DNA of 64,000 nt from Achromobacter agilis (lineage in GTDB: Bacteria; Pseudomonadota; Gammaproteobacteria; Burkholderiales; Burkholderiaceae_B): positions 248,001 through 312,000 of the forward strand of contig NZ_UFQB01000005.1 in NCBI RefSeq assembly GCF_900496965.1. Reading direction: 5' to 3'. The notes under the pieces are model-generated. The model saw only the letters and a list, made by a program, of their open reading frames with translations, made no database searches and had not been told where the DNA came from. The position numbers were made by a program, and so were the translations under genes. Shown one piece after another: positions 33,864-42,275 of the stretch (position 1 is its first letter; each line of letters begins with the position of its first letter).

Positions 33864-34301
33864 ATGATAAAAATCAGACCTTCCCTTCCTGGCGAAGGCG
33901 CGCGCGCCGTTGAAATCTGGCGAGCCGCGGTTGACGCCACCCATGACTTCCTGACGCCGCAAGACCGACTGGCCATCGATGAGATGGTGTGCGGCTTCCT
34001 GCCCCAGGTGCCGCTCTGGCTAGCCGTGGATGACAAAGACTATCCCATGGCCTTCATGCTCATCGACAACGGCCACATGCAGGCGCTGTTCGTCGATCCC
34101 GCCGGCCGCGGCACCGGAATCGGCGCAGCGCTGGTTCGTCATGGCCTTGCGCTGCACCCCAGGATGACTACCGACGTCAACGAGCAGAATGCCCAGGCCA
34201 TCGGTTTCTATGAAAAGATGGGCTTCAAGCGCACGGGACGCTCGCCGCTGGACGACCAAGGCAGGCCCTATCCGCTGATCCATCTCGAATACCAGGGCTA
34301 G
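33864..34301 (+). CDS. yjaB: GNAT N-acetyltransferase, YjaB-like
   Basis: A 145-residue acetyl-CoA-dependent acetyltransferase very close in layout to E. coli YjaB: IRPSLPGEGARAVEIWRAAV, ATHDFLT, PLWLAV, ALFVDPAGRGTGIGAALV (acetyl-CoA-binding R/QxxGxG loop), DVNEQNAQAIGFYEKMGF, and PYPLIHLEY. The natural substrate of YjaB is not established. An ATG 15 bp upstream (33849) is also in frame; the start at 33864 matches the family better. It follows the AraC gene by 71 bp. Confidence 0.9.
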   Translation: MIKIRPSLPGEGARAVEIWRAAVDATHDFLTPQDRLAIDEMVCGFLPQVPLWLAVDDKDYPMAFMLIDNGHMQALFVDPAGRGTGIGAALVRHGLALHPRMTTDVNEQNAQAIGFYEKMGFKRTGRSPLDDQGRPYPLIHLEYQG

Positions 34302-34455
34302 TCCACGCAATTCCAGCCACCACCGGGTGGCTTGTCCCTATCATCGGCCCAAGGTGGCCGGTCTCCGCATGCCTGCCGTTAGAATCCGATCACGATGCAG
34401 CCGGTTCCCATCCTCGAACAGGCCGCAGCGCGTTTCTGACACAGCAGGAGGCCCA

Positions 34456-35082
34456 ATGGCGATCAAGGCCGTGGCGTTTGACGTATTCGGGACATTGGTC
34501 CGCATCGAGCGGCCGACCCGCCCATTCCGGAAGCTGGTCCGTCTGCTGGGCCAGGCAGGCCGCCCGCGGCAAAGCGACGATGGCGCGCGGGCGATGAGCA
34601 GCGCCCTCGATCTCAGGCAGGCAGCCCATCTGTTCGGGGGCATGGTCAGCGAGGACGAGCTGCGCGCGCTGGAAGCGGACCTGCGCGATGAAATACAGTC
34701 CATCACGCTCTTCGAGGATGCCACACCCACCTTGACCGCCCTGAAGGACAAAGGCATCAAGGTCGCGCTCTGCTCCAACCTGGCCGCGCCCTACGGTCCG
34801 CCCGTGCTGACGCTGCTGCCCGTGCAGCCGGAATTCTGCGCGTGGTCGTATGAGGCCGGCGCGGTGAAACCGCAGCCGGCGATCTACCAATACCTGTGCG
34901 ATGGCCTTGCCTGCCAGCCCCATGAGGTTCTTATGGTTGGCGACACGCCGGACGCCGACATGGCCGGTCCGCGGGAGTTCGGCATGCATGGCTATCACCT
35001 CGACCGGCGCGCAGCGCAGGCGCAGGGCAACGGATCGCTGCAATCGCTGGGCGAGGTCCTGCGCCTTGTCGATCGGCTTTGA
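34456..35082 (+). CDS. HAD-superfamily hydrolase
   Basis: A 208-residue HAD-fold phosphatase or dehalogenase-like enzyme. Motif I is AFDVFGTLV with the nucleophile Asp9 and Phe in place of the second usual DxD residue context, motif II is ALCSNLA, motif III the Lys of GAVKPQPAIY, and motif IV MVGDTPDADMAGP. AGGAGG lies a few bases before the ATG. The stop overlaps the next start (TTGA), so the two genes are coupled. Substrate unknown. Confidence 0.88.
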   Translation: MAIKAVAFDVFGTLVRIERPTRPFRKLVRLLGQAGRPRQSDDGARAMSSALDLRQAAHLFGGMVSEDELRALEADLRDEIQSITLFEDATPTLTALKDKGIKVALCSNLAAPYGPPVLTLLPVQPEFCAWSYEAGAVKPQPAIYQYLCDGLACQPHEVLMVGDTPDADMAGPREFGMHGYHLDRRAAQAQGNGSLQSLGEVLRLVDRL

Positions 35083-35519
35083 ACAGGCTTCAAGCGGTGA
35101 GGAAAGCGCCGTCGCGAAGCGCAGCAACGGGGCGCGCGGGGCGACGGCATCGCTGGCTGATCTGGCTGGTGCCCGCGTTCATCGCCCTATATGCGTTGAC
35201 GGCCGTGCTGTGGCGGGTGCCGATCGCCGTGGGACTGGGCTATCTGGCGCTAAGCGTGCTGACCTTTGCGGTCTACGCCGCCGACAAGGCCGCGGCCCGG
35301 GCCGATCGGTGGCGGATATCCGAAAGAACCCTGCATTTCCTCGCGCTGGCCGGAGGCTGGCCCGGCGCCTTGATCGCCCAGGAATGGCTGAGGCACAAGT
35401 CCGTCAAGCCGGTTTTCCGGGCGGTGTTCTGGGCCACGGTTACCGCGAACGTGACGGCGTTCCTGATACTGGGTTCGCCTTACGGCAGGCCGCTACTGGC
35501 GGCGCTGCTGCCGGGCTGA
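35079..35519 (+). CDS. DUF1294 membrane protein
   Basis: A 146-residue protein with a basic N-terminus and about three or four hydrophobic segments, matching the DUF1294 block (VYAADKAAARADRWRISERTLHFLALAGGWPGALIAQEWLRHKS and KPVFRAVFW). Many DUF1294 proteins carry an N-terminal cold-shock domain, which is absent here. The TTG at 35079 overlaps the HAD stop; GTG at 35097 is an alternative. Function unknown. Confidence 0.8.
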   Translation: MNRLQAVRKAPSRSAATGRAGRRHRWLIWLVPAFIALYALTAVLWRVPIAVGLGYLALSVLTFAVYAADKAAARADRWRISERTLHFLALAGGWPGALIAQEWLRHKSVKPVFRAVFWATVTANVTAFLILGSPYGRPLLAALLPG

Positions 35520-35619
35520 AGCGCCAGGCGGCGTTTGCGCTACCCTCCGCGTTTCGGCGCGGCGTCCTCATCCAGCGAATCGAAGGCCGCCTGACGGAAG
35601 GGCTTTCGCCTCCCTTTCT

Positions 35620-36018
35620 TCAGATCCACACATCGTTCGGGGCCGTCCGCTCGCCGCCCTGGTCGCCGGTATTGACGACGCCTCGCGGCTCGATCAGCAG
35701 CATCTGCACTTCCTGCGCCGCGTAGGGCTTGTGTTCCACGCCCTTGGGCACGACGTACATCTCGCCGGGATTGACCAGCACATGGCCGTCATGGAAATCG
35801 ATGCGCAGCTGGCCATGCAGCACGATGAAGGTTTCGTCGGTATCGGCATGCGAGTGCATGACGAAATCGCCCGCAATCCTGACGAGCTTGAACTGGTAAT
35901 CGTTCATCTCGGCGACGACGCGCGGCTGCCAGTGGTCGGCGATCAGGGATAGCTTCTGCCCGAAGTTGATCGGGTGCGGGGCGCGTTGCGCGGAGACAGC
36001 GGATTGATGGGTCGGCAT
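35620..36018 (-). CDS. Small cupin-domain protein
   Basis: A 132-residue single cupin. The metal-site motifs are HSHADTDETFIVLHGQL (His-His-Glu type) and NPGEMYVVPKGVEHKPYA with the third His. AAGGAAC precedes the ATG at 36018. Such small cupins may be isomerases, dioxygenases or ligand sensors; the reaction is unknown. It lies 76 bp downstream of an AraC regulator on the same strand. Confidence 0.85.
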   Translation of the reverse strand: MPTHQSAVSAQRAPHPINFGQKLSLIADHWQPRVVAEMNDYQFKLVRIAGDFVMHSHADTDETFIVLHGQLRIDFHDGHVLVNPGEMYVVPKGVEHKPYAAQEVQMLLIEPRGVVNTGDQGGERTAPNDVWI

Positions 36019-36094
36019 GATCGGTTCCTTGTGCGGGGCGGACGCATATAGTGTCCCGCGATCCGCCCGCAAGGTCTTGTACGATCGTGCAACT

Positions 36095-36928
36095 TCAACC
36101 GGCGTCCGGCCCGCCCTTCAGGGCGCGCAGCCAGCGCCCTGGAGAATGTCCGTAGGCCCGGCGGAAATGCCGGGTCATGTGGCTTTGGTCGGTGAAGCCG
36201 GCCCATGCCGCGGCCAGCGCCAGGGGCTGGCCCGCCGCGGCCAGCCGGCGCACCCGCTCCAGCCGCCGCATCGTCAGGTAGCGGTAAGGGCTGGTTCCAT
36301 ACAGCACGCGGAAATCGCGCGACAGGCGCCAGCGATCGCGCCCGCTGGCCTGCTCCAGCTCGCTGAGCGTGACGGGATGCTCCAGCCGGTCCAGCAGGCA
36401 GGCCCGAGCCAGCTCCGCCGCACGGTAGTCCACGGCCTGCCGCCCGCGCCGAACACCGGCCGCGGCGGCCAGCGCATGCGCAAGCTCGTAGATTGCGTCG
36501 TCTTCCTCCAGCGGGTCCGGGCTGTCCAGGGACCGCAGCAAGGCGTCGGAGGCGACGTAGAGGCGCGGGTCCGCCGACAGGCCGCCCGGGATGAAGGGCA
36601 GCGGCTTGCCGCCCAGGACACGCTGGATGAGCGCGGGTTCGATGTAGGCCATGCGGTAGCGGAAGCCCGCGTCCGTTCCCGCATGGCCGTCATGGGGCTC
36701 GTCGGGATGCAGCACGATCGTGCCGCCGGGCAGGCTGTGCGCCATGCCGCTGCGGTAGTGGAAGCTCTGCACGCCCGCCAGGGTGCGGCCGATGCCATAG
36801 GTATCGTGCCGGTGCATATCGTAGCCATGCCCGCCGAAGTAGGCCTCGATGCGCTCTACGTTGCGGGCGGATGAGGCGCGCTGCACCCAGTCGTGCTTGC
36901 CGGGCAATTCGATATCGGACTTTTCCAT
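36095..36928 (-). CDS. AraC-family regulator with cupin sensor domain
   Basis: A 277-residue regulator. The N-terminal AraC-binding cupin shows GHGYDMHRHDTYGIGRTLAG and GGTIVLHPDEPHDG. The C-terminal helix-turn-helix pair is LSELEQASGRDRWRLSRDFRVLYGTSPYRYL and LAAAWAGFTDQSHMTRHFRRAYGHSPGRWL. It may act on the cupin gene downstream. A palindromic repeat (36943) lies 15 bp upstream of its start. Confidence 0.9.
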   Translation of the reverse strand: MEKSDIELPGKHDWVQRASSARNVERIEAYFGGHGYDMHRHDTYGIGRTLAGVQSFHYRSGMAHSLPGGTIVLHPDEPHDGHAGTDAGFRYRMAYIEPALIQRVLGGKPLPFIPGGLSADPRLYVASDALLRSLDSPDPLEEDDAIYELAHALAAAAGVRRGRQAVDYRAAELARACLLDRLEHPVTLSELEQASGRDRWRLSRDFRVLYGTSPYRYLTMRRLERVRRLAAAGQPLALAAAWAGFTDQSHMTRHFRRAYGHSPGRWLRALKGGPDAG

Positions 36929-36942
36929 ACCGCCGGGATAAA

Positions 36943-36980
36943 GTGTGAGACTACAATTTTTCTCGAAAATTCTAGCCTGA
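36943..36980. repeat. Palindromic repeat, left copy flanking the 37022 gene
   Basis: A 38-bp element, an imperfect inverted repeat around TTCTCGAAA, starting GTGTGAGACTACAATTTT. It matches the element at 37540-37578 at 30 of 38 positions in the same orientation by hand alignment. Confidence 0.65.
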
Positions 36981-37021
36981 TATTTTCCTCAAAGAATATT
37001 GACCACCTCTACAAGGACGCG

Positions 37022-37537
37022 ATGATGCGAAACGATCGCAGCACTATCACCATGTATCCGCTTGTCTGGCATTGGGCAGGAAGAGCGCTGATATATCTGA
37101 TACTCCTCCTGGTGCCTGCTTTCGCAATTCAATGGCTGGTCGAACAACTGCCCAAGAATGCCCAGTCGACGACCGCGATAGTGGCAAACGTCGTCGCCCT
37201 GCCGCTGATCTATATGGCGATCTATCTTGGCCTTCGCAAAATCGGCGCTCGCTCCCAGAAGTTCATTTACTTCGTCATCCTGCTCTTCATCGCACTGGGC
37301 TATGCAGAAGGAAAAAGAGCCTTCACCACTGGCCAGTTCCAGAGCTGGGCGGGTTTAGTGATGTCGATTTTCTATGTCGGCGCATTTTCGTGGATCGCCT
37401 TTCGCGGGGCAAAAGCAAACCGGAACGACACCATCGCCGCCTATGACGCTGCGCGAGAGGAACAAATTTCAATCCAGGCTGAAGCCATACTGCGAGCCCA
37501 ACAACTGCAACAGCAACGGACGGCCAGAGGGAAATAA
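37022..37537 (+). CDS. Integral membrane protein of unknown function
   Basis: A 171-residue protein with four hydrophobic segments (around residues 18-36, 49-67, 78-93 and 108-125) and a charged, Gln-rich C-terminal tail likely to form a coiled helix. No known family is recognised. AAGGA lies five bases before the ATG at 37022. Its G+C is about 48% in the lines I counted, lower than all neighbours, and it is bracketed by two copies of a palindromic repeat, so it looks acquired. Confidence 0.65.
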   Translation: MMRNDRSTITMYPLVWHWAGRALIYLILLLVPAFAIQWLVEQLPKNAQSTTAIVANVVALPLIYMAIYLGLRKIGARSQKFIYFVILLFIALGYAEGKRAFTTGQFQSWAGLVMSIFYVGAFSWIAFRGAKANRNDTIAAYDAAREEQISIQAEAILRAQQLQQQRTARGK

Positions 37538-37539
37538 GC

Positions 37540-37578
37540 GTGTGAGGCTACGATTTCGTTCGAAAATCGTAGCCTCAC
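37540..37578. repeat. Palindromic repeat, right copy flanking the 37022 gene
   Basis: Perfect 15-bp arms GTGAGGCTACGATTT / AAATCGTAGCCTCAC with a 7-bp centre, beginning 2 bp after the stop codon. It can form a hairpin between two convergent genes, but no T-run follows on either strand. It is 79% identical to the left copy. Confidence 0.75.
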
Positions 37579-37581
37579 GCG

Positions 37582-38712
37582 TTAATTCACGCGCCTGGGC
37601 AACACGGCCCGCATCCAGCGCGAAAGCAGGGGCCGGATGCGCTGGTTGTGCAATAGCACCGCGCCCAGGGCGCCGATGAACGCGCCGGTGACCGTATCCA
37701 GGAATCGCGCTTCGATGACGACCGCGGGGTAGCCCTGCCCCAGGTGCGGGGCTTCGGCGAGGAAGATCGTCAGAGGCGTGATCAGCACCACCGCGCTGGC
37801 ATAGTGCCGCACGACCAGTGTTTCGATCCCGAACGACAGCGCCATCATCACGAGGCTCAGGGTCCAGACGTTCAGCGGCAGGCTGAGCAAGGCCCACGCC
37901 ACGACCAGGCCCACGGCCGTGCCCAGGATGCGGTGCATCTGGCGGCTCCAGGCCGCCCGCAGGCTCGCGCCCTGGATGATCGCCAGGCAGCTGACGGGCA
38001 CCCAGTAGGGGCGCTGCAATTGCAGCAGTTCGGCCACCAGCAGGGAAACGCCCACGAACAGGCCGATGATCACGGAGTCGTAGACGACGAAATCGAAGGT
38101 AGGCCTGGGCAGCTGGGTTTCCGGCGGAGGCGGCGCCACCCGGGTCATATGCAGCGAATACGCAAAAGCGACCAGGCAGGCCACCAGGGCGCCCAATGCC
38201 ACCATGCCCACGCGCAGCGGAACATCCTCCACGCGGCCCGGCGTGTAGGCTGCGATCGCCGTCGCCATGATGAAGAACAGGCTGCCTGGCGGGCCCAGCC
38301 GGTAGCATCGACAGATCATGTTCACCACCATGGCGATCAGGGTGAGCGCGGCGATCATCACGGCCGGCCAGAACTGCGTCAGCGCGCCCACGGCATAGCA
38401 CGCGACCATGCCGAAGGAGGCCGCCAGCAGCATCATCATCCGATGCTGCAGCGAAGAATTGGGCAGGCTCAGGAACACCATGCCGCCCAGACTGGACATT
38501 AGCCCGTAGTCCATGCGCCCGAAATAGGCCCCCACCATCAGGGGCAGGCCGGACGACAGCGCCGCGGCCAGAGGCATTTCCCAGGGCCGGTCGCTGGAAT
38601 TGACCCGGATCAGGTCGCGCCATACGGCCAGCAGCCGCGCTTTGGCCGAGGCGAAGGAATACCACGGCTCGTGGCCGCGCCCACCGATTTTCGGGTCATC
38701 GTTTCTGTTCAT
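37582..38712 (-). CDS. FUSC-family membrane protein (aromatic acid exporter-like)
   Basis: A 376-residue inner-membrane protein with two blocks of hydrophobic helices separated by a hydrophilic stretch, as in FUSC/YccS/AaeB-type proteins. WVPVSCLAIIQGASLRAAWSRQMHRILGTAVGL is the family signature region (the WxPxS..I and R.RxxGTxxG motif). It has only the membrane half of full AaeB transporters, which exceed 600 residues. It converges with the 37022 gene. The role is probably efflux, but the substrate is unknown. Confidence 0.85.
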   Translation of the reverse strand: MNRNDDPKIGGRGHEPWYSFASAKARLLAVWRDLIRVNSSDRPWEMPLAAALSSGLPLMVGAYFGRMDYGLMSSLGGMVFLSLPNSSLQHRMMMLLAASFGMVACYAVGALTQFWPAVMIAALTLIAMVVNMICRCYRLGPPGSLFFIMATAIAAYTPGRVEDVPLRVGMVALGALVACLVAFAYSLHMTRVAPPPPETQLPRPTFDFVVYDSVIIGLFVGVSLLVAELLQLQRPYWVPVSCLAIIQGASLRAAWSRQMHRILGTAVGLVVAWALLSLPLNVWTLSLVMMALSFGIETLVVRHYASAVVLITPLTIFLAEAPHLGQGYPAVVIEARFLDTVTGAFIGALGAVLLHNQRIRPLLSRWMRAVLPRRVN

Positions 38713-38959
38713 GATTCAACCTTGCCGGCAATCCCGCTGCTTGCCCGCCCTCTCGCCTGCTGGGGCGGGAGCTGGCCCAGTATGGGCGATCCGTCCGCCG
38801 CGGGCAATCTCGCCCCCTTGCGCCGGGTAAATTCCGATGGGCGAATTTAACGGGAATTCCCTGATATTCCCACCCAGGGCCGATGGCTACCATTCCGCGC
38901 ACCTACGCCCACCGGCGGACGGAAATAACTCAGTATTGCGCCGACCGCGCGGAGACATC

Positions 38960-39976
38960 ATGAAAGCACTCAAACTGGCTGCGGCAGGCACCGCCTTGTT
39001 CATCTCGTCGTGGGCCGCCCAGGCGGGCGTGACGTTCGACAACATCAAGAGCAAGGGCTTTGTCCAGTGCGGCGTGTCCACCGGCGTTGCCGGGTTCTCC
39101 GTGAACGACAGCAAGGGCGGCTGGACCGGCCTGGACGTGGAGCTGTGCCGCGCGCTGGCCGTCGCCATGTTCGGCGACGCCTCCAAGAGCAAGATCATGG
39201 CGATCAGCGCCCTGCAACGCTTCACTGCCCTGCAATCCGGCGAAGTCGACGTGCTGCCGCGCAATACGACGCTGACGCTGACTCGCGACACGACGCTCGG
39301 CCTGATCGGCGTGGGCGTGAACTATTACGACAGCCAGGGCATCATGGTGAACAAGTCCCTGAACGTGAAAAGCGCCAAGGAATTGGAGGGCGCCACGATT
39401 TGCGTGCAGCCCGGCACCACCACCGAACTGAACCTCGCGGACTGGTTCCGCTCGAACAACATTTCGTTCAAGCCCGTCGTCGTCGACCGCATGGACGAAA
39501 TCATCCGCGCGTTCGCGGTCGGACGCTGCGACGCCTTCACCGGCGACAAGTCGCAACTGGCCGCCGCCCGCAGCGGCCTGGAAAATCCGGAAAAGTACGA
39601 CATCCTGCCGGAAGACTTCTCCAAGGAGCCGCTGGGCCCGATGGTGCGCCAGGGCGACGAACAATGGTTCAACGTGGTCCGCTGGACGGTGAACGTCATG
39701 CTGGAAGCCGAGGAATACGGCATTACGTCCAAGAACGTCGATGAAATGTTGAAGAGCACCAACCCCAATATCCAGCGCATCCTGGGCGTGACGCCGGGCA
39801 TGGGCAAGAACCTGGGCCTGGATGACAAGTGGGCATACAACATCATCAAGACCATCGGCAACTACGGCGAGAGCTTTGAACGCAACCTGGGCCCCAGCAG
39901 CCCGCTGAAGCTGTCGCGCGGCCTGAACGCCTCTTACCGCGACGGCGGCCTGATGTACGGCTGGCCGGTGCGGTAA
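38960..39976 (+). CDS. Amino acid ABC transporter substrate-binding protein (AapJ-like), orphan
   Basis: A 338-residue periplasmic protein with a signal peptide ending WAAQA. The AapJ/BztA type is recognised by GFVQCGVSTGVAGFS, GWTGLDVELCRALAVAMFGD, FTALQSGEVDVLPRNTT and GRCDAFTGDKSQLAA. It would bind general L-amino acids, but no permease or ATPase genes accompany it. GGAG lies six bases before the ATG. The 197 bp to ppiC hold an inverted repeat GGAACA/TGTTCC at 40019-40042 of unknown use. Confidence 0.92.
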   Translation: MKALKLAAAGTALFISSWAAQAGVTFDNIKSKGFVQCGVSTGVAGFSVNDSKGGWTGLDVELCRALAVAMFGDASKSKIMAISALQRFTALQSGEVDVLPRNTTLTLTRDTTLGLIGVGVNYYDSQGIMVNKSLNVKSAKELEGATICVQPGTTTELNLADWFRSNNISFKPVVVDRMDEIIRAFAVGRCDAFTGDKSQLAAARSGLENPEKYDILPEDFSKEPLGPMVRQGDEQWFNVVRWTVNVMLEAEEYGITSKNVDEMLKSTNPNIQRILGVTPGMGKNLGLDDKWAYNIIKTIGNYGESFERNLGPSSPLKLSRGLNASYRDGGLMYGWPVR

Positions 39977-40173
39977 GCGAGCGGCGCGCGCAACGGCCCA
40001 AGTGGCCGATTGACGGGCGGAACACCTAGGAATACCTGTTCCCACTTGTATTGAAGGGATACGTAATAGTCATCAGCGGACTCACGGGCGCAGGTTACCC
40101 TAGCGGTCACAGCGCCCGTCCGCTGAATGCGTTACTCTCCCCCTCCCCTTATCAAGTCAGCTAGGAGCCCTAC

Positions 40174-40455
40174 ATGGCACAAGCCTCCGCCCGTCACATC
40201 CTCGTCTCCACCGAAGCCAAGGCTAACGAACTCAAGACCGCCATCGAAAACGGCGCCGACTTCGCCCAGCTGGCCAAGGAAAACTCCAGCTGCCCGTCCA
40301 GCCGCGACGGCGGCAACCTGGGCACGTTCGGCCCGGGCCAGATGGTCAAGGAATTCGACACCGTGGTGTTCAGCGCCCCGGTCGGCGTGGTCCAGGGCCC
40401 GGTGAAGACCCAGTTCGGTTACCACCTGGTCGAAGTGACCAACCGCCAGGACTAA
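40174..40455 (+). CDS. ppiC: Peptidyl-prolyl cis-trans isomerase C (parvulin)
   Basis: A 93-residue cytosolic parvulin, the same length as E. coli PpiC. It shows the family stretches ASARHILVSTE, GADFAQLAKENSSCPSSRDGGNLG, GQMVKEFDTVVFSAPVG and TQFGYHLVEV. It interconverts prolyl bonds and helps folding. TAGGAG precedes the ATG. A strong terminator follows, so it is a single-gene unit. Confidence 0.95.
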   Translation: MAQASARHILVSTEAKANELKTAIENGADFAQLAKENSSCPSSRDGGNLGTFGPGQMVKEFDTVVFSAPVGVVQGPVKTQFGYHLVEVTNRQD

Positions 40456-40472
40456 ACCTCCTCGCGATACGC

Positions 40473-40514
40473 AAAAAAAGGCCGCCGCCGGGCATTCCCC
40501 GGCGGCGGCCTTTT
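40473..40514. terminator. Bidirectional terminator between ppiC and the ABC operon
   Basis: Stem GGCCGCCGCCGGG/CCCGGCGGCGGCC (40480-40510) with a run of seven A before and TTTT after. It serves both ppiC and the converging ABC transporter operon. Confidence 0.88.
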
Positions 40515-40541
40515 CATGGCGGAAATGAGGGCCCGGCGGCC

Positions 40542-41282
40542 TTATTCCTTGCCCGTCATGACCATATGCGCCAACGCGTCGGCATCCAGCCCGGCCACGT
40601 CGCGCTCGATCACCTTCACGCCGCTCTTCAGGACCGCCACGCGGTCGGCCAGGGCGACCACGTCCGCCATGTTGTGGCTGATGAGGATGACGGTACGGCC
40701 TTCGTCGCGCAACTTGCGCACCAGGTTCAGCACCAGGGCCGTTTCCTTGACGCCGAGCGCGGCGGTGGGTTCGTCCATGATGACGACGCGCGCGTCCCAG
40801 CGCAGCGCGCGGGCGATGGCGACGGCCTGGCGCTGCCCGCCGGACATGCGCTCGACGGGGCGCTCCATATCGTCGATGGGCACGGACAGCCGCTGCAGGT
40901 AGCCGCGCGCATCCTGCGCCATGCGGCGCTTGTCCAGCAGGCTGAACACCGCCACGCGGCGCACCAGCTCGGCGCCCATGAAGATGTTTTCCCAGATGGA
41001 CAGGCGCGGCGCCAGCGCCAGGTCCTGGTAGATGGTGGCGATGCCCTGCGCCAGCGCGTCGTGGGGCGAGGCGAACACCACCTTCTTGCCGTTCAGGCTG
41101 AGTTCGCCGCCGCTGGGCGCCTGCGCGCCGGAGATGATGCGGATCAGCGTGGACTTGCCCGCGCCGTTGTCGCCGCAGATGGCCATGACCTTGCCTTGCG
41201 GCACGTCCAGGTCTATGCCTTTCAGGGCCTCGACGGCGCCATACGATTTCTTGATCTGGCGTAGCGACAACGCGGCGGTCAT
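40542..41282 (-). CDS. Carbohydrate ABC transporter ATP-binding protein
   Basis: A 246-residue single-domain ATPase of the CUT2 type (FrcA-like; half the size of RbsA). Walker A is GDNGAGKSTL, the Q-loop IYQDLALAPRLSIWEN, the signature MSGGQRQ, Walker B VVIMDEPTAALG and the H-loop ISHNM. It is the last gene of the order kinase - permease - binding protein - ATPase, 12 bp after the binding protein gene. Confidence 0.94.
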   Translation of the reverse strand: MTAALSLRQIKKSYGAVEALKGIDLDVPQGKVMAICGDNGAGKSTLIRIISGAQAPSGGELSLNGKKVVFASPHDALAQGIATIYQDLALAPRLSIWENIFMGAELVRRVAVFSLLDKRRMAQDARGYLQRLSVPIDDMERPVERMSGGQRQAVAIARALRWDARVVIMDEPTAALGVKETALVLNLVRKLRDEGRTVILISHNMADVVALADRVAVLKSGVKVIERDVAGLDADALAHMVMTGKE

Positions 41283-41294
41283 GGCTGCTGGCTC

Positions 41295-42257
41295 TTACTT
41301 GGCGGGTTGCAGGAATTTCTGGACGTTGCTGGCGTCGACCAATACCGAGTCCATGAAGAGATAAGGGCCGGCAACGACGGTTTCCTTGGGCTCCTTCTTG
41401 ACGACGATGCGGTCGATGGAGTCGATGGCCTTGGCGCCCATCTGCTCGAAGGGAATCATCATGGTGGCAGTGACGAGGCTGTCGGGATCGGCGATGCGGC
41501 GGTACGTTTCCGGACTGCCGTCGACGGACACCAGCGTGATGTCGCCCTTCTTCATGCCCTGGGCCTGGAGCAGGTCATCGATGACGTAGGCCTGGCCGTC
41601 GAACGAGGCCCAGACGCCCGTGAACTGGCCCTGGTGGCGCAGGAACAGGGCTTGCATGCCATTGCGCACGTCGTCGCGCCAGCTCTGCGTGCGAGCCATG
41701 CTGAATTTGGCCAGGTCCTTGACGGCGGTATTCTCGGTCAGCACGGCGTCCAGCATCTTGCCGCGGATGCGGGTGCCGGAATTGCCGTCGAAGCGGGCGG
41801 AAAGGATGTTGCCCTGGTAGCCCATCTTGCCGAGCAGGTACAGCACCGACTGCGCGCCCGTGGCGTATTCGTTGACTTCGACATCGAACAGCATGTGGGG
41901 GCTGGCGCCGGACATCACGCCCACCACGGGGATGCCCTTCTCCTTGGCGCCCTGGAGTTGGGCGTCGGTCTCTACCGGCTTGCCCATGGCGATGACGATG
42001 GCGTCGACCTTCTTGTTGACCAGCGTGTCCAGCTGTTCGGCCAGCTTGGGCAGCGACCCTTCGGCGTTCAGCTGGGTGACGGTCCAGCCCTTCTCGCGGG
42101 CGGCGCCGGCAGCGGCATTGGCCACGCGGGCGTGGGTCTCCGAAGACATCTGGAACGCAACGATACCCACGTCGAAGGCATGGGCGGCGGTGCTGGCCGC
42201 CAGCGCCTGCGCCGTGAACGCGGCAAGCGCCAGGGTGCGCGTCAAGGATTTACGCAT
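41295..42257 (-). CDS. Carbohydrate ABC transporter substrate-binding protein
   Basis: A 320-residue periplasmic sugar-binding protein of the RbsB type with signal peptide ending AAHA. Hallmarks are VGIVAFQMSSETHARVANAAAG, EQLDTLVNKKVDAIVIAMG, and VVGVMSGASPHMLFDVEVNEYATG. Sugars, polyols or autoinducers are possible ligands. It is placed between permease (18 bp) and ATPase genes. Confidence 0.93.
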   Translation of the reverse strand: MRKSLTRTLALAAFTAQALAASTAAHAFDVGIVAFQMSSETHARVANAAAGAAREKGWTVTQLNAEGSLPKLAEQLDTLVNKKVDAIVIAMGKPVETDAQLQGAKEKGIPVVGVMSGASPHMLFDVEVNEYATGAQSVLYLLGKMGYQGNILSARFDGNSGTRIRGKMLDAVLTENTAVKDLAKFSMARTQSWRDDVRNGMQALFLRHQGQFTGVWASFDGQAYVIDDLLQAQGMKKGDITLVSVDGSPETYRRIADPDSLVTATMMIPFEQMGAKAIDSIDRIVVKKEPKETVVAGPYLFMDSVLVDASNVQKFLQPAK

Positions 42258-42275
42258 GGTGGTTTCCCCTTTCGG

